NCBI GenBank assembly: GCA_049518415.1
Contig: JBEKRX010000003.1
Coordinates: 1 to 64,000 of the forward strand
Direction: 5' to 3'
Length of the DNA: 64,000 nucleotides
Source of the DNA: CAVQND01 sp049518415
GTDB taxonomy: Bacteria > Verrucomicrobiota > Verrucomicrobiia > Limisphaerales > UBA8199
The notes under the pieces were generated by a model that saw only the letters and a program-made list of their open reading frames with translations, had not been told where the DNA came from and did no database searches. Position numbers and translations under genes: made by a program. Of the stretch, positions 1 through 9,131 are shown piece after piece (positions within the stretch are counted from its first letter, which is position 1; each line of letters starts with the position of its first letter).

Positions 1-105
1 AGCATCGAAACAATTCTGCGTAGCCGCTCTTTCCCGGAGGCGACCACACCCAACTCACACCGGTCCCGCCCCGCGGGACCAGAACATCCAGCGCCGCGGC
101 ACACT
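1..105. repeat. Dispersed repeat, left inverted copy (cut by window edge)
   Basis: The first ~105 bases match, in reverse complement and with only scattered differences, bases 3550-3655. The copy is already inside the repeat at base 1, so it extends beyond the window. Both copies carry a GC-rich hairpin of the type CCCGCC/GGCGGG. The remaining bases up to the first gene at 383 show nothing else I recognise. Confidence 0.8.
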
Positions 106-382
106 CCAAAGCCGACCCGCGCGAAATGTCAAAAAATCGGCAACGATCGGGTGAAGTGAACTTTCCGTTGCCTTCGGCAAGGTTCAGAACGATCGCAAGG
201 TGACTTCCGAAATTGCTGCTGATGGCCTTCCCGGATTGACGGCAGGTCCGCTCCGAGCTATCCTCTTTACATGACTGCAACGATATCGGCAATCGACTGT
301 TGGTGTGCTGCGGCGGCGGGCAGGCCGGGGTAGGACTGCGCCGGTGCAGTGCCAATGGCCGTCGTCGGGCTGCTGCGGCGCC

Positions 383-853
383 ATGAGTTCAAGTAGCACA
401 ACGAGCGAGCGAAGGAAGCCCATCACAAGAGAGGATGTCCTTGGGAAGCGCATCCGTCGCGTCTTTCATGTTGACCTGCCACGCACGGAGAAGTTCCAAC
501 CGCGCTCGATCGTGATCGAACTCGAATCCGGTCTGCGGTTCTCGCTGGAGCAGGACTCCAAGGTGGTTGATCCGGTTTCCGGGCTGGGAGTGTTGTTCCC
601 GTATCCGAATTCAAAGGGGCTAAATCCCGTCCTCGAAGCCGCTCATGAACCAAACCTGGATAGTCCCGTCAAAGCGATGGTCACGCCCTACGGCTGGGAA
701 TACGATTGCGGAGTACGATTGGAAAACGGCTACGTTATCCACGATGGGTTCAGTGACTGGGACAATGGCGTGGTGTTTTATCTCCCCGACGCCGAGACAA
801 AGGCTGCCCTGGTCGAGTTTGATTTGCCTTCCATCGCGCCTCGGCCAAGCTGA
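383..853 (+). CDS. Hypothetical protein
   Basis: This 156-residue protein has no signal peptide or membrane segment and belongs to no family I recognise. I chose the ATG at 383. The frame is open to 305, but the upstream 26 residues are Arg/Gly/Pro-rich and look like read-through of GC-rich intergenic DNA. The body has ordinary globular composition (alternating hydrophobic strands, many Val, Asp and Gly). It includes a segment reading GWEYDCGVRLENGYVIHDGF, which suggests a small beta-rich domain. It stands alone, with a repeat upstream and a UroD-family gene about 270 bp downstream. That it is a real gene is inferred from amino-acid composition and the lack of a better frame. Confidence 0.55.
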   Translation: MSSSSTTSERRKPITREDVLGKRIRRVFHVDLPRTEKFQPRSIVIELESGLRFSLEQDSKVVDPVSGLGVLFPYPNSKGLNPVLEAAHEPNLDSPVKAMVTPYGWEYDCGVRLENGYVIHDGFSDWDNGVVFYLPDAETKAALVEFDLPSIAPRPS

Positions 854-1119
854 CTAATGCTTCTCACAATCTGCGGGGCACGCCTGGGCGATTGCGTGCC
901 CCGCTGCCCGCCGTCATCACCAGACTTGGATAATACGGTTAGTAGTCAAATCCAGATTTGATGACGTCACAAACCGTTTCGGCCACCTTTTTCCCCATGG
1001 AAATAAGCCTGGCAAAACCGGCGGCAGTTGCTATAACCAAAACCATGTCCGGCCCTGCTGGTCGGGCTGGCCAAGCCCAGCGCCAAGAGATATGCGGGCT
1101 GGGCCTCGGTTGCCTCTGT

Positions 1120-2181
1120 ATGGCAAATAACCTGGACAAGCGGCAAGTGGTGATTGCGGCCCTGCGTTTCCGGCCGCCCGCCTACGTGCCCTGGCACGTG
1201 CGGCTGACGCTCGATTGCGCCGCGCGGCTAAAGCGGTTCCTGGGGACGGACGACCTGGACCCCTTTTTGGACAACCATATTTTCGACGTGCGCTGCAAGC
1301 TGCGGAGCACGGACCCGCTCCCGGACGGCCAGGTGCGGGACAAATACGGCGTCATCTGGGACCGGCGCGTGGATAAAGACATCGGCACGCCTTCGGATTG
1401 GCCGCTCCGCGCGCCGGCGGACCTGGACCATTATCGCTTCCCGGATGCCGCTGACGACGCCCTCTACGAGGGACTGGCCGAACAAATCGCCGCCCACCGA
1501 GGGCTCTTCACCCGTTACAGCCTGGGCATGTGTTTGTTCGAGCGGGCCTGGGCCTTGCGGGGCATGGCGGACCTGCTGATGGACATGCTCGAACGCCCCG
1601 ACTTCTTCGAGCAGCTTCTCGATGGCATCGTTGTCCATCACCTGGCCCTGGTGCGCAAGGCCCTGGCCCTGGGCGTGGATTGCGTCCACTTCGGCGACGA
1701 CTACGGCATGCAGACGGGGCTGCTCATGGGCGCGCCGAACTGGCGCCGGTTCATCAAGCCGCGCCTGGCCCAACTGTTTGCCCCGGTGCGGGCGGCGGGC
1801 AGGTTCATTTCCTTGCATTCCTGCGGCAAGGTGCAGGAGCTCTTCGATGACCTGGTGGAGATTGGCCTGAACTTGTTTAATCCCTTTCAGCCCGAAGTGA
1901 TGGACGTGTTCGGGGAACTGCGGCGCCGCCGGGGGTCGCTGGCTTTCCATGGCGGCCTGAGCATCCAGCGGACGTTGCCCTTCGGCAGCGCGGCGGAGGT
2001 GCGCGAACAGACGCGCCGCTTGCTGGAGGCCGGGCGGGAGGGGGGCTACATCTTCGCCCCCGCGCACGATGTGCCGCGTGATGTTCCCCCGGAGAACCTG
2101 GTGGCCATGATGGAAGTCGTGCGCGCGCAGGCGGGCGCCGGTGAGCGCCAACAAAAGCTTGAGGGATTTCCCGGGATTTGA
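1120..2181 (+). CDS. Uroporphyrinogen decarboxylase (UroD) family protein
   Basis: This 353-residue protein is a UroD-fold TIM barrel. The C-terminal half shows the family signature: a barrel strand HSCGKV, then FHGGLSIQ, and a final GGYIFAPAHDVPRDVPPEN segment, as in methyltransferase-like UroD relatives. It lacks the N-terminal arginine-rich motif of true HemE (RAPVWxMRQAGRY). A corrinoid methyltransferase or a demethylase/catabolic role is therefore more likely than haem synthesis. This UroD subgroup is common in Verrucomicrobia and Planctomycetes, often near sugar-catabolic genes. I chose the ATG at 1120 because conserved sequence begins just after it; the frame continues upstream to 958 without family similarity. 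The YHS-like gene follows 29 bp downstream on the same strand. The substrate is unknown. Confidence 0.85.
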   Translation: MANNLDKRQVVIAALRFRPPAYVPWHVRLTLDCAARLKRFLGTDDLDPFLDNHIFDVRCKLRSTDPLPDGQVRDKYGVIWDRRVDKDIGTPSDWPLRAPADLDHYRFPDAADDALYEGLAEQIAAHRGLFTRYSLGMCLFERAWALRGMADLLMDMLERPDFFEQLLDGIVVHHLALVRKALALGVDCVHFGDDYGMQTGLLMGAPNWRRFIKPRLAQLFAPVRAAGRFISLHSCGKVQELFDDLVEIGLNLFNPFQPEVMDVFGELRRRRGSLAFHGGLSIQRTLPFGSAAEVREQTRRLLEAGREGGYIFAPAHDVPRDVPPENLVAMMEVVRAQAGAGERQQKLEGFPGI

Positions 2182-2210
2182 CGTATAATGGGCGCGACGA
2201 ACGCACGACT

Positions 2211-2519
2211 ATGAAACAACTCAAGAACCTGGCGGCTATCCTGTTGGCCATGTCGGTCCTGGCCGGCCCCTTTGCGGGGCTGGCGGGCGAGCAAAACGCC
2301 CAAACCAAACCCAAACCCAAACCTTACATCTTGAAGACCTGCCCGGTCTCCGGGGGCAAACTGGGCGCGATGGGCGACCCGTATGTGTTCGAGTACAAGG
2401 GGCGGGAGATCAAGCTTTGTTGCAAGGGCTGCTTGAAGGAGTTTAACAAGAACGCGGCCAAGTACATCAAGCAGATCGAACAGGCCGAAGCCAAGGAAAA
2501 GGCCAAGGCCAAAAAGTGA
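2211..2519 (+). CDS. Secreted YHS/TRASH-like metal-binding protein
   Basis: This 102-residue protein has an N-terminal signal peptide (hydrophobic residues about 7-24, ending near AGLAGEQ). A lysine/proline-rich linker follows, then a small domain with TCPVSGGKLG and IKLCCKGCLKEF. The spaced cysteines and the aromatic residue after them match YHS/TRASH-type domains, which bind copper or other soft metals. The C-terminus is a Lys/Ala/Glu helix. It is probably periplasmic. It lies 29 bp after the UroD-family gene and may be co-transcribed with it. Export and metal binding are inferred from sequence features; the specific metal cannot be told. Confidence 0.75.
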   Translation: MKQLKNLAAILLAMSVLAGPFAGLAGEQNAQTKPKPKPYILKTCPVSGGKLGAMGDPYVFEYKGREIKLCCKGCLKEFNKNAAKYIKQIEQAEAKEKAKAKK

Positions 2520-2600
2520 CCTCCGGGCGGCCTGGCCGCAACCAAGCGACGGAGGGAACCAGCCGGGGCCTTGGCCGCCAGGCGGCAGCGTTGGCTCCGC

Positions 2601-2828
2601 TCACTCCTCACAATACTTCAACGCTACCCGTTCGGGCGGCACGCCTTTGATCTCCAACCGATCGTTGAAGGCAAAGGCCAGTTCCACTTCCTGGAGCTGC
2701 CAGGTTCGGATGAAATTCAGCGCCCGGTCAATCGATTTGAAGTTTAAAGCCCCGGCGGGGTCGCTCGTCCACCGGTCGGGGCCCTGGAAATAGAGCCCGC
2801 TCGACCTCTTCCGCAAGAGTGTTCTCAT
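2601..2828 (-). CDS. Small hypothetical protein
   Basis: This 75-residue cytoplasmic protein has no cysteine-based motif except a terminal KYCEE. The sequence is well ordered (RSSGLYFQGPDRWT, then an amphipathic helix around DRALNFIRTWQLQEVELAF) and not low complexity, which argues for a real gene. It is convergent with the YHS-like gene, with about 80 bp between stops. I do not recognise a family. The 220 bp between it and panD hold nothing I can identify. Confidence 0.55.
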   Translation of the reverse strand: MRTLLRKRSSGLYFQGPDRWTSDPAGALNFKSIDRALNFIRTWQLQEVELAFAFNDRLEIKGVPPERVALKYCEE

Positions 2829-3052
2829 GACTGCCCGAAAAACTCAACCATGCACGTTTCTTTGAGCCCTCCTTGCAATCCTGCAACGACGGCCCGCCGG
2901 GGTAAGTTAGCATGGTCGGTGCCAAGCCGGGTTTCGGCCAGAAAACAGGCAGTTCGGCGGGGTTCGGCCTCGCCTCCATGCGTGGTTTTCACGCCTCTTG
3001 CGTGAAAATGACGCAGGTGTCCGGCTGCCTCTCCCGCCCGCGCTGAACCCAC

Positions 3053-3415
3053 TCAAATACCGCCCTCGCTAATGATGGCGTTCTTCTCGCCCAGGACGAT
3101 GACGCGGGGTCTCCAGAATTTGGCCTCGGCAACCTCGGCCTCGGTGAAGCTCAGGATGGTGAGGCGGTCGCCCGGTTTGCCGAGCCGGGCCACGGGGCCG
3201 TTGAGCACGATCTGGCCGGAGCCGCGCTCGCCGGCGATGGCGTAGGTCTCGAACCGGGCGCCGTTGGCCAGGTTGCCGCACAGGATCTTCTCGTAAGGCA
3301 GCAACCCGACCTTGTCCATCAGGTCGCGGTCGATGGTCAGGCTGCCCTCATAGTCCGGGTTGGCCGCGGTCACCTGCGCCCGGTGGATTTTCGACTTTAA
3401 AATGTGAATCAGCAT
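3053..3415 (-). CDS. panD: Aspartate 1-decarboxylase
   Basis: PanD makes beta-alanine from L-aspartate for pantothenate and coenzyme A synthesis. It is a self-processing pyruvoyl enzyme. The 120-residue protein has the usual length. It carries Lys9, Tyr22 and the Gly24-Ser25 cleavage site in the context DYEGSLTID, where Ser25 becomes the pyruvoyl group. The later NGARFETY and GDRLTILSF segments are typical of the family. I chose the ATG at 3415 because it puts the catalytic serine at the canonical position 25; the 14 upstream in-frame residues are unrelated. It stands alone on the minus strand, divergent from the GloVer gene. Confidence 0.96.
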   Translation of the reverse strand: MLIHILKSKIHRAQVTAANPDYEGSLTIDRDLMDKVGLLPYEKILCGNLANGARFETYAIAGERGSGQIVLNGPVARLGKPGDRLTILSFTEAEVAEAKFWRPRVIVLGEKNAIISEGGI

Positions 3416-3549
3416 AGTCAGGCCGGGCGCGCGTCGCCCGGCCGAGGCGACGGGCAATCATAGTATGAACCGGGCGGGGTGCAAAATGAGTTTTTGCGCG
3501 TGGTCCTCAGGGGCCACTGGCGGCGCCCCTCCTCGGGCGCAGCAAGGCC

Positions 3550-3655
3550 CGACCGCCGCGGCGCTGGATGTTGTGGCCCCGCCGCGGCGGGGCCGGTGTG
3601 AGTTGGGAGTGGTCGCCTCCGGGAAAGAGCGGCGATGCAGAATTGTTTCGATGCG
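3550..3655. repeat. Dispersed repeat, right inverted copy
   Basis: This is the reverse complement of bases 1-105, with a GC-rich hairpin around 3580-3595. It fills most of the 419-bp gap between panD (start 3415) and the GloVer gene (3835). A short ORF across it (3465-3707) is repeat-derived and is not called. No clear promoter could be assigned in the gap. Confidence 0.8.
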
Positions 3656-3834
3656 CGTGGGGTTAATCAAAGCCAATTCTGATTGGCGGTTGGACGACGG
3701 AGATTAGGATTAGGATTAAGGTTAGGGGGGACCAGCCAGAAAAGTGAAATGCTCCCTTTGCTTGACCCGCCAGTCGAATCTGTCAACCTGTGGGCGATGT
3801 GCATTACTCTCGGTGAGAGTTTGCGCGTTTCACG

Positions 3835-5256
3835 ATGGAACTGCTCGGCAATTTCAGATGGACTGCGGGTCTGCTGGCGCTTTGCCTGTTGGCGCCTTGC
3901 GCTCGTGGTTCTGTCACCTTCTCCACGCTGGTCACCTTCAACGGGACCAATGGGGCAAGTCCCAAAGGCGGCTTGATCCAGGGCCGGGACGGCAATTTTT
4001 ACGGCACGACCGTGCTGGGCGGGGCGCACAATGCCGGGACGGTCTTCTGCTTGTCGGCCGACGGGAGCCTGTTGACCACCCTCTACTCGTTCAGTGCCGC
4101 CGCCGACGGCGCCAATCCGTCCGCCCCGCTGGCGCAAGGCAACGACGGCAGTTTTTATGGGACGGCCTACAACGGCGGGGTCAGCAATGCCGGTACAATC
4201 TTTCAAATCACCGCCGCCGGCAGTTTCGCCTTGCTGGCCTCCTTGTCCGGCACCAACGGCGCCTATCCCGATGCGGCCTTGCTCCAGGCCAGCGACGGGA
4301 GTTTGTGGGGCACGGCGGACGCTGGCGGGCCGTTCACCAACGTGGTCTATCAGGCCCCGGGCCCGGGCTATGGCTCGATCTTCCGGGTCACTACCAATGG
4401 CGAACTGAGCGCGTTGGTGCTCTTCCGTGCCACCAACGGCACTCGCGCCGCCGCCCTGGTGCAGGGCCGCGATGGCAATTTCTACGGCACCACGGTGTGG
4501 GGCGGCCCGTACTTGAACTCCAGCCCTTACAGCCTGGGTTACGGAACGATCTTCGCACTGTCCACCAATGGCACTTTGAACACGCTCTACGCCTTTACGG
4601 GCGTGCTGGACGGCGGCTGGCCTTATGCGGGGCTGGTGCAGGGCAACGACGGCAATTTCTACGGCACTACCTTCAGCGGCGGCCGGCAATTCTACGGCTA
4701 TGGCACGATCTTCCGGGTCGCCGCGGACGGCGGGTTTACCAAGCTGCACACCTTTGTCGGGAGCGACGGGGCCAATCCTTACGCCGGGCTGACGCAGGGT
4801 TCAGACGGCAATTTCTATGGCACCACTTACGTCGGGGGCGCGAATAACCTCGGCACCGTATTCCGAGTGACCACCAACGGCACCCTCACCATCCTGCACT
4901 CTTTTGCCGGCGACATCGATGGCAGCGTCCCGACGGGCGGTTTGGTCCAAGGCAGCGATGGCAACTTCTATGGCACCGCCACCACCGGCGGCGCCTACAC
5001 TAACGGGGTCATCTTTCGAGTCAGCGTTCCCATGCCGCCCCTCATCCAGTCCATCACGGCCGCCACCGGCCGCGTGACCTTGACCTGGACCGCAGTGGCG
5101 ACGCAAAGCTATCAAGTGCAATACAAGACCGGCCTGGCGCAAACCAATTGGACCAACCTGGGCGCTCCGAGCCTGGCGACCAACGGCACCATGCAGGCCA
5201 CCGACCTTGCTCCCTCCGACGCGCAACGCTGGTATCGCGTCCTGGCGCTGCCCTAG
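3835..5256 (+). CDS. Secreted GloVer-repeat protein (7 repeats)
   Basis: This 473-residue exported protein begins with a signal peptide (hydrophobic residues about 10-24, cleaved near CARG-SV). Seven repeats of about 45-60 residues follow, each built round Q-G-x-D-G-N-F-Y-G-T-T, a GG pair and G-T-I-F-R-V. This is the choice-of-anchor tandem repeat known as GloVer in Verrucomicrobia. Seven repeats would suit a closed seven-bladed propeller, which is my inference. The last ~75 residues form a fibronectin-like tail (VTLTWTAVATQSYQVQYKTG). It is likely cell-surface or secreted; its ligand is unknown. A repeat element begins 12 bp after the stop. Confidence 0.9.
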   Translation: MELLGNFRWTAGLLALCLLAPCARGSVTFSTLVTFNGTNGASPKGGLIQGRDGNFYGTTVLGGAHNAGTVFCLSADGSLLTTLYSFSAAADGANPSAPLAQGNDGSFYGTAYNGGVSNAGTIFQITAAGSFALLASLSGTNGAYPDAALLQASDGSLWGTADAGGPFTNVVYQAPGPGYGSIFRVTTNGELSALVLFRATNGTRAAALVQGRDGNFYGTTVWGGPYLNSSPYSLGYGTIFALSTNGTLNTLYAFTGVLDGGWPYAGLVQGNDGNFYGTTFSGGRQFYGYGTIFRVAADGGFTKLHTFVGSDGANPYAGLTQGSDGNFYGTTYVGGANNLGTVFRVTTNGTLTILHSFAGDIDGSVPTGGLVQGSDGNFYGTATTGGAYTNGVIFRVSVPMPPLIQSITAATGRVTLTWTAVATQSYQVQYKTGLAQTNWTNLGAPSLATNGTMQATDLAPSDAQRWYRVLALP

Positions 5257-5267
5257 CCGCCCGGTGC

Positions 5268-5533
5268 CCTAGAGTTCTTGACCGGCAAAACTCGTTGTCA
5301 TCAGGTCAAGTTTCGCTACGATTGCAATCCCGATTCGGAATCGGGACTCGGAAAATCGGTTTCCACAGCGAAGGCCAAGCCGAAAACTTGCGTGCCCGCT
5401 GCGGACTCAATGACCAATAAGTAATACTCAATGCTCAATGAATCCCGATTCCGAATCGGGACTCGATGCCAGAGCTGGTCTGAGGCGCGGCCTCGCTAAT
5501 ACTGCGTGTCACCTGGAACGCTCGTTGGAATTA
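5268..5533. repeat. Mosaic of dispersed repeats between GloVer gene and glnE
   Basis: Bases 5268-5352 match, in reverse complement, bases 34220-34305 and 37075-37135. The element has a stem CTTGACC/GGTCAAG and then the palindrome CCCGATTCGGAATCGGG. A second copy of that palindrome lies at 5442-5460, followed by sequence (CAGAGCTGGTCTGAGGCGC) that is contiguous with the first half in the 34.2-kb copy. Bases 5502-5533 match one arm of the hairpin element at 21420-21581. The whole gap to glnE is therefore repeat-derived. Confidence 0.75.
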
Positions 5534-5548
5534 AATCCCGTCGAGACG

Positions 5549-8500
5549 ATGAAAGATTCGGTTTGGACGAAGGCCATCAAGGCCGCTGCGGACCCGCAAC
5601 GGGCGAGGCGCTATCTTGATTTGCTTGGGGCCACCAGCGCCGGGCCGGCGCTGACGGGGGCTTCCGCCGAGCAGGCCCGGATTGTCGCGGCCCTGTTCAG
5701 CGGTTCCGAGGCCCTGAGCGCCCTGTTGGTGGCGCGGCCCGAATGGCTGGGGGCGGTCGAGGCTGGGGCGCTCAAGTACCCGCGCCGCAAACAGGGTCTG
5801 CACAATGAGGCGGCCAGTTGGCTGGAACCGCTGGTCGAGGGGCGGGATTACGAGCGGGCGCTCAAGGGCGTGCGGGAGTTCAAGCAACGCGAGTTGCTGC
5901 GCATCGGCGTGCGCGACTTGGCGCGGCTGGGCAACGTGGCTGAAATCACCCGGGAACTTTCCGATTTGGCGGATGTCTGCCTGGCGAGCGTCTGGCAGAT
6001 TTGCCACCGCCAACTGGCCCAGCGCGCTGGCCGCCCATATCATCAGGATGCCGCCGGGCGCTGGCGGCCGACCGCCGGCTGCGTCCTGGGCCTGGGCAAG
6101 CTGGGCGGGCAGGAGTTGAACTACAGCTCCGACGTGGATGTCATTTTTGTTTATAGCGAAGAGGGCAGCGTCTTCAAAGAGCCGCCGGGCAAGACCAAAG
6201 CGCCGCGCGCGCTGCTGACCAATCACCAGTTCTTCAATCGCCTGGCGGAGGCCTTCATCGCGGAGGTGTCGCGCCTGACGGCGGACGGGACGCTCTATCG
6301 CATCGACTTGCGCCTGCGGCCGGAAGGGGATGCGGGGCCGCTGAGCCGTTCGCTGGGCAGTTTCGAGAATTATTACGCCCAGTGGGGCCAGACCTGGGAA
6401 CGCATGATGTTGGGCAAAGCCCGCGTCGTGGCCGGCGACGAGGCCCTGGGGGCGGAATTCCTGGAGATGATTCAGCCGTTCCGCTACCCGCGCTCGGTCA
6501 ACCAAAGCGTGCTGCGGGAGGTGGCCGCGGTGAAGGACCGCATCGAGAGCGAGGTGGTCAAGGCCGGGGAATTGGAGCGGAATGTGAAACTGGGGCGCGG
6601 GGGCATTCGGGAGATCGAGTTTGTGGTCCAAGCGCAGCAACTCTTGCACGCCGGCCGGCAGCCGTTCCTGCAAGGCTCCCAAACCCTGCCCTGCCTGGCC
6701 AAGCTGGCCCAATACGAGCACCTGTCCGGCGCCGAGGCGCGCGCCCTGGCGGAGGCCTACCGCTTCCTCCGCAACGTCGAGCATCGGCTGCAGATGGAAA
6801 ACAACCTCCAGACCCACACCCTGCCCGCCGCCCGCCAGGCCCTGGAACGGCTGGCGCGCCTGATGGGCCTGGGCACGCTCCAGGAGTTTGAAGCGGCGCA
6901 CCGCGCGCATAGGGCCAACGTGCGCCGGACCTTCGAGAAATTGCTCAGGGCCGAAGCCCCCGCCGCGGCGGCGGCCTGGCCCTTCCCGCGCCAGTTCGCC
7001 GGGGCCGAAGGGGAGTGGAAAAGATTCCTGGCGGAACATTCGTTTCGGGACGTGGACAAGGCCTTCCGGGTGCTGCGGGAATTCGTCGAGGGGCCGGGCT
7101 ATGTCCATGTTTCGCCGCGCACGAGCGAACTGGCCTACCAGTTGTTGCCCAGGCTCTTGGGCCTGGCGGGCGGAAAGAGCACGGGCCACGGGCCCCGGAC
7201 CGGGGACCAGGGAGCACCGTCGGGGGCAGGGCGGCAGGCGGGCGGGGAGGGGCCGAGGCTTTCGGACCCGGACCGGGTGGTGACGCGGCTGGACAGTTTT
7301 ATCAGCGCCTACGGCGCCAGGGCGACGCTCTTCGAGTTGTGGAACAGCAACCCGGCCATTTTCGACCTGCTGCTGCGGCTGTTTGACCGCTCGGAGTTCC
7401 TGGCGGAACTGGCCATCCGCACGCCGGACCTGGTGGATGACCTGGTCACCAGCGGGCGGTTGCGCCAGCGCAAGGCCGCCCAGGAGACGCTGCGCGACCT
7501 GCGCCACGGGCTGGGGGATGCGGACCAGCACCTGTGGCTGCGGCGCTATCATCAGGCCGAACTGATGCGCATTGGCCTGCGCGACATCCTGGGCCTGGCC
7601 GACTTCGAGCAATACCTGAGCGAACTCTCCGCCCTGGCCGAGGCCTGCCTGCAATACGCGCTGGAGGTCGTCCTGCGCCGCCACAAACTCAAGACCCCGC
7701 CCTTGGCCGTCATCGGCCTGGGCAAACTCGGCGGCGCGGAGATCGACTACGGCTCGGACCTGGACATCGTTTTCGTGGCCGGAGCGAAGGCGAAGAACCT
7801 GACCAAGCTGGCGCAGCTCGCCCTGGCGGTGAGCGACCTGCTCTCCAGCCGCACCGAGCAGGGCGTGGTGTTCCATACCGACGCGCGCCTGCGGCCGGAC
7901 GGCGAGAAAGGACTGCTGGTCAACACGCTGGCGGCCTACGAGGATTATTACCGCCAGCGGGCCCAGCTCTGGGAAATCCAGGCCCTCACCCGCGCCCGGC
8001 CGGTGGCGGGGGATTTGAAACTGGGCGCGCAATTCCAGCAACTCGCCGCCGCCCTCACGAATTTCCCGCAGCCCAGCCTCCCGCTGGCGGCTTACACGCC
8101 CGATTGGAAACAGACGATTCATCGGATGCGGCTGCGCATCCAGAAGGAGCGGACGCCCCCCGGCCAAGACGAATTGGCCATTAAGACCGGAACCGGCGGG
8201 TTGATGGACGCGGAGTTCATCGCGCAGACGTTGTGTTTGGAAAACGGCTGGCAGGAAGCCAATACCCTGCTGGCCCTGGAACGCGGCCGGGCCGCCGGCG
8301 CCTTGCCGGAGGCAGACCTGCTCATCGAAAACTACCGCCGGTTGCGGCGCGTGGAGGGCATCCTGCGGCGGTGGAGCTACGAGGGGGAAACGGTCTTGCC
8401 CGATGACCCCGCGCCCTATTACCGGGTCTCCGTCCGTTGCGGCTTCGACACGCCTGCGGCCTTCCGCGCCGCCCTGGCCGAGTGCCGGCAGGCCATTCGC

Positions 8501-8551
8501 CGCGTGTATGCCAAAGTGTTTGGGAATGGCGGAAAACGTCTTGAATTTTAA
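5549..8551 (+). CDS. glnE: Bifunctional glutamine synthetase adenylyltransferase/adenylyl-removing enzyme
   Basis: GlnE adenylylates glutamine synthetase to turn it off when nitrogen is abundant and removes the AMP when nitrogen is limiting. The 1,000-residue protein has the expected tandem architecture. The N-terminal nucleotidyltransferase domain carries GLGKLGGQELNYSSDVD near residue 185. The C-terminal one carries GLGKLGGAEIDYGSDLDIVF near residue 720. Each is followed by a helical GlnD-PII-uridylyltransferase-like region with the RLRP motif. An odd Gly/Pro/Arg-rich insert (GKSTGHGPRTGDQGAP onward, around residues 545-570) interrupts the linker and looks like a disordered expansion. I chose the ATG at 5549; upstream in-frame codons read through the repeats. 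glnA and glnB are not in the window. Confidence 0.95.
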   Translation: MKDSVWTKAIKAAADPQRARRYLDLLGATSAGPALTGASAEQARIVAALFSGSEALSALLVARPEWLGAVEAGALKYPRRKQGLHNEAASWLEPLVEGRDYERALKGVREFKQRELLRIGVRDLARLGNVAEITRELSDLADVCLASVWQICHRQLAQRAGRPYHQDAAGRWRPTAGCVLGLGKLGGQELNYSSDVDVIFVYSEEGSVFKEPPGKTKAPRALLTNHQFFNRLAEAFIAEVSRLTADGTLYRIDLRLRPEGDAGPLSRSLGSFENYYAQWGQTWERMMLGKARVVAGDEALGAEFLEMIQPFRYPRSVNQSVLREVAAVKDRIESEVVKAGELERNVKLGRGGIREIEFVVQAQQLLHAGRQPFLQGSQTLPCLAKLAQYEHLSGAEARALAEAYRFLRNVEHRLQMENNLQTHTLPAARQALERLARLMGLGTLQEFEAAHRAHRANVRRTFEKLLRAEAPAAAAAWPFPRQFAGAEGEWKRFLAEHSFRDVDKAFRVLREFVEGPGYVHVSPRTSELAYQLLPRLLGLAGGKSTGHGPRTGDQGAPSGAGRQAGGEGPRLSDPDRVVTRLDSFISAYGARATLFELWNSNPAIFDLLLRLFDRSEFLAELAIRTPDLVDDLVTSGRLRQRKAAQETLRDLRHGLGDADQHLWLRRYHQAELMRIGLRDILGLADFEQYLSELSALAEACLQYALEVVLRRHKLKTPPLAVIGLGKLGGAEIDYGSDLDIVFVAGAKAKNLTKLAQLALAVSDLLSSRTEQGVVFHTDARLRPDGEKGLLVNTLAAYEDYYRQRAQLWEIQALTRARPVAGDLKLGAQFQQLAAALTNFPQPSLPLAAYTPDWKQTIHRMRLRIQKERTPPGQDELAIKTGTGGLMDAEFIAQTLCLENGWQEANTLLALERGRAAGALPEADLLIENYRRLRRVEGILRRWSYEGETVLPDDPAPYYRVSVRCGFDTPAAFRAALAECRQAIRRVYAKVFGNGGKRLEF

Positions 8552-8791
8552 TGATTGTGGCTCGCGCACGCCAAGACGCGTCCATTGAATCCCACGCAAA
8601 ACGTTGATCCAATGGTTTAGCGCTGTCCTCACGAAACCGCCGGCCTTGCGGGCTGAAAGCCCGCGATGTGACAGCCTGGGGTGAGGCGCACGGCGCCGAG
8701 CCCCAGGTCATGGGCCGAACAAACATCACCGCCCTGCTATGGGCGGGACAAAGGCCGAAGCCGCGGCCCGGCCAGTTTTTTGGAAAAAATG

Positions 8792-8903
8792 GCCAATGTG
8801 GCCAATCCAGCCAATGTAGCCAATGCAGCACGCCAATGCAGCCGATGGGGCCAATGCGGCCAATCCAGCCAGTGTGGCCAATCCAGCCAATCTGGCCAAT
8901 GCA
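8792..8903. repeat. GCCAATNNN nonamer array (about 12 units)
   Basis: Twelve near-tandem 9-base units follow the pattern GCCAAT plus three variable bases (GTG, CCA, GTA, GCA and similar), with one 4-base interruption. The array lies in the 835-bp gene-free stretch 8552-9386. Three similar units occur at 10472-10498. ORFs across it encode Trp/Pro/Met/Gln-rich junk and are rejected. Bases 8552-8791 hold no gene I can support. Confidence 0.8.
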
Positions 8904-9131
8904 GTATTCCGCCAGGTTGCGGTCCCGCCGCGGCGGGACGCCGCTGTGCTTCTCTGGCCTGGTTTATTTGCTACCAATTCTCTTGCTTTAGACCCATCGG
9001 GAAAGGGGGTCCGGACAGCAACGGCAAGGCCAGAAAAGGCTTTCGAGATAATTGAGGGACCACGGCGGCCGTCCCTCACGAACCGTGAGGAAAATCGCCT
9101 CGCTTTCCCTCAACTACGCTGGCGGCGCTCA
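8895..9131 (+). repeat. 237-bp direct repeat, copy 1
   Basis: It aligns without gaps to 10490-10726 (same orientation, about 12 mismatches, roughly 95% identity by eye). It contains a GTCCCGCCGCGGCGGGAC palindrome and a GAGGGAC/GTCCCTC stem. The two copies bracket the toxin-antitoxin pair. Bases 9132-9386 after it contain no supportable gene. Confidence 0.9.

Noticed and set aside
1120..2181. hemE (haem biosynthesis)
   Set aside because: The N-terminal Arg-rich motif of HemE is missing, and no haem genes are near.
3465..3707. Short plus-strand ORF between panD and the GloVer gene
   Set aside because: It lies over the dispersed repeat copy at 3550-3655 and has no protein-like composition.
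5531..8632. 1,033-codon minus-strand ORF opposite glnE
   Set aside because: Antisense shadow; glnE on the plus strand carries all conserved motifs.
8668..9055. ORFs rich in Trp, Pro, Gln and Met across the GCCAAT array
   Set aside because: Pure translation of tandem repeats, in two frames at once; no independent support.
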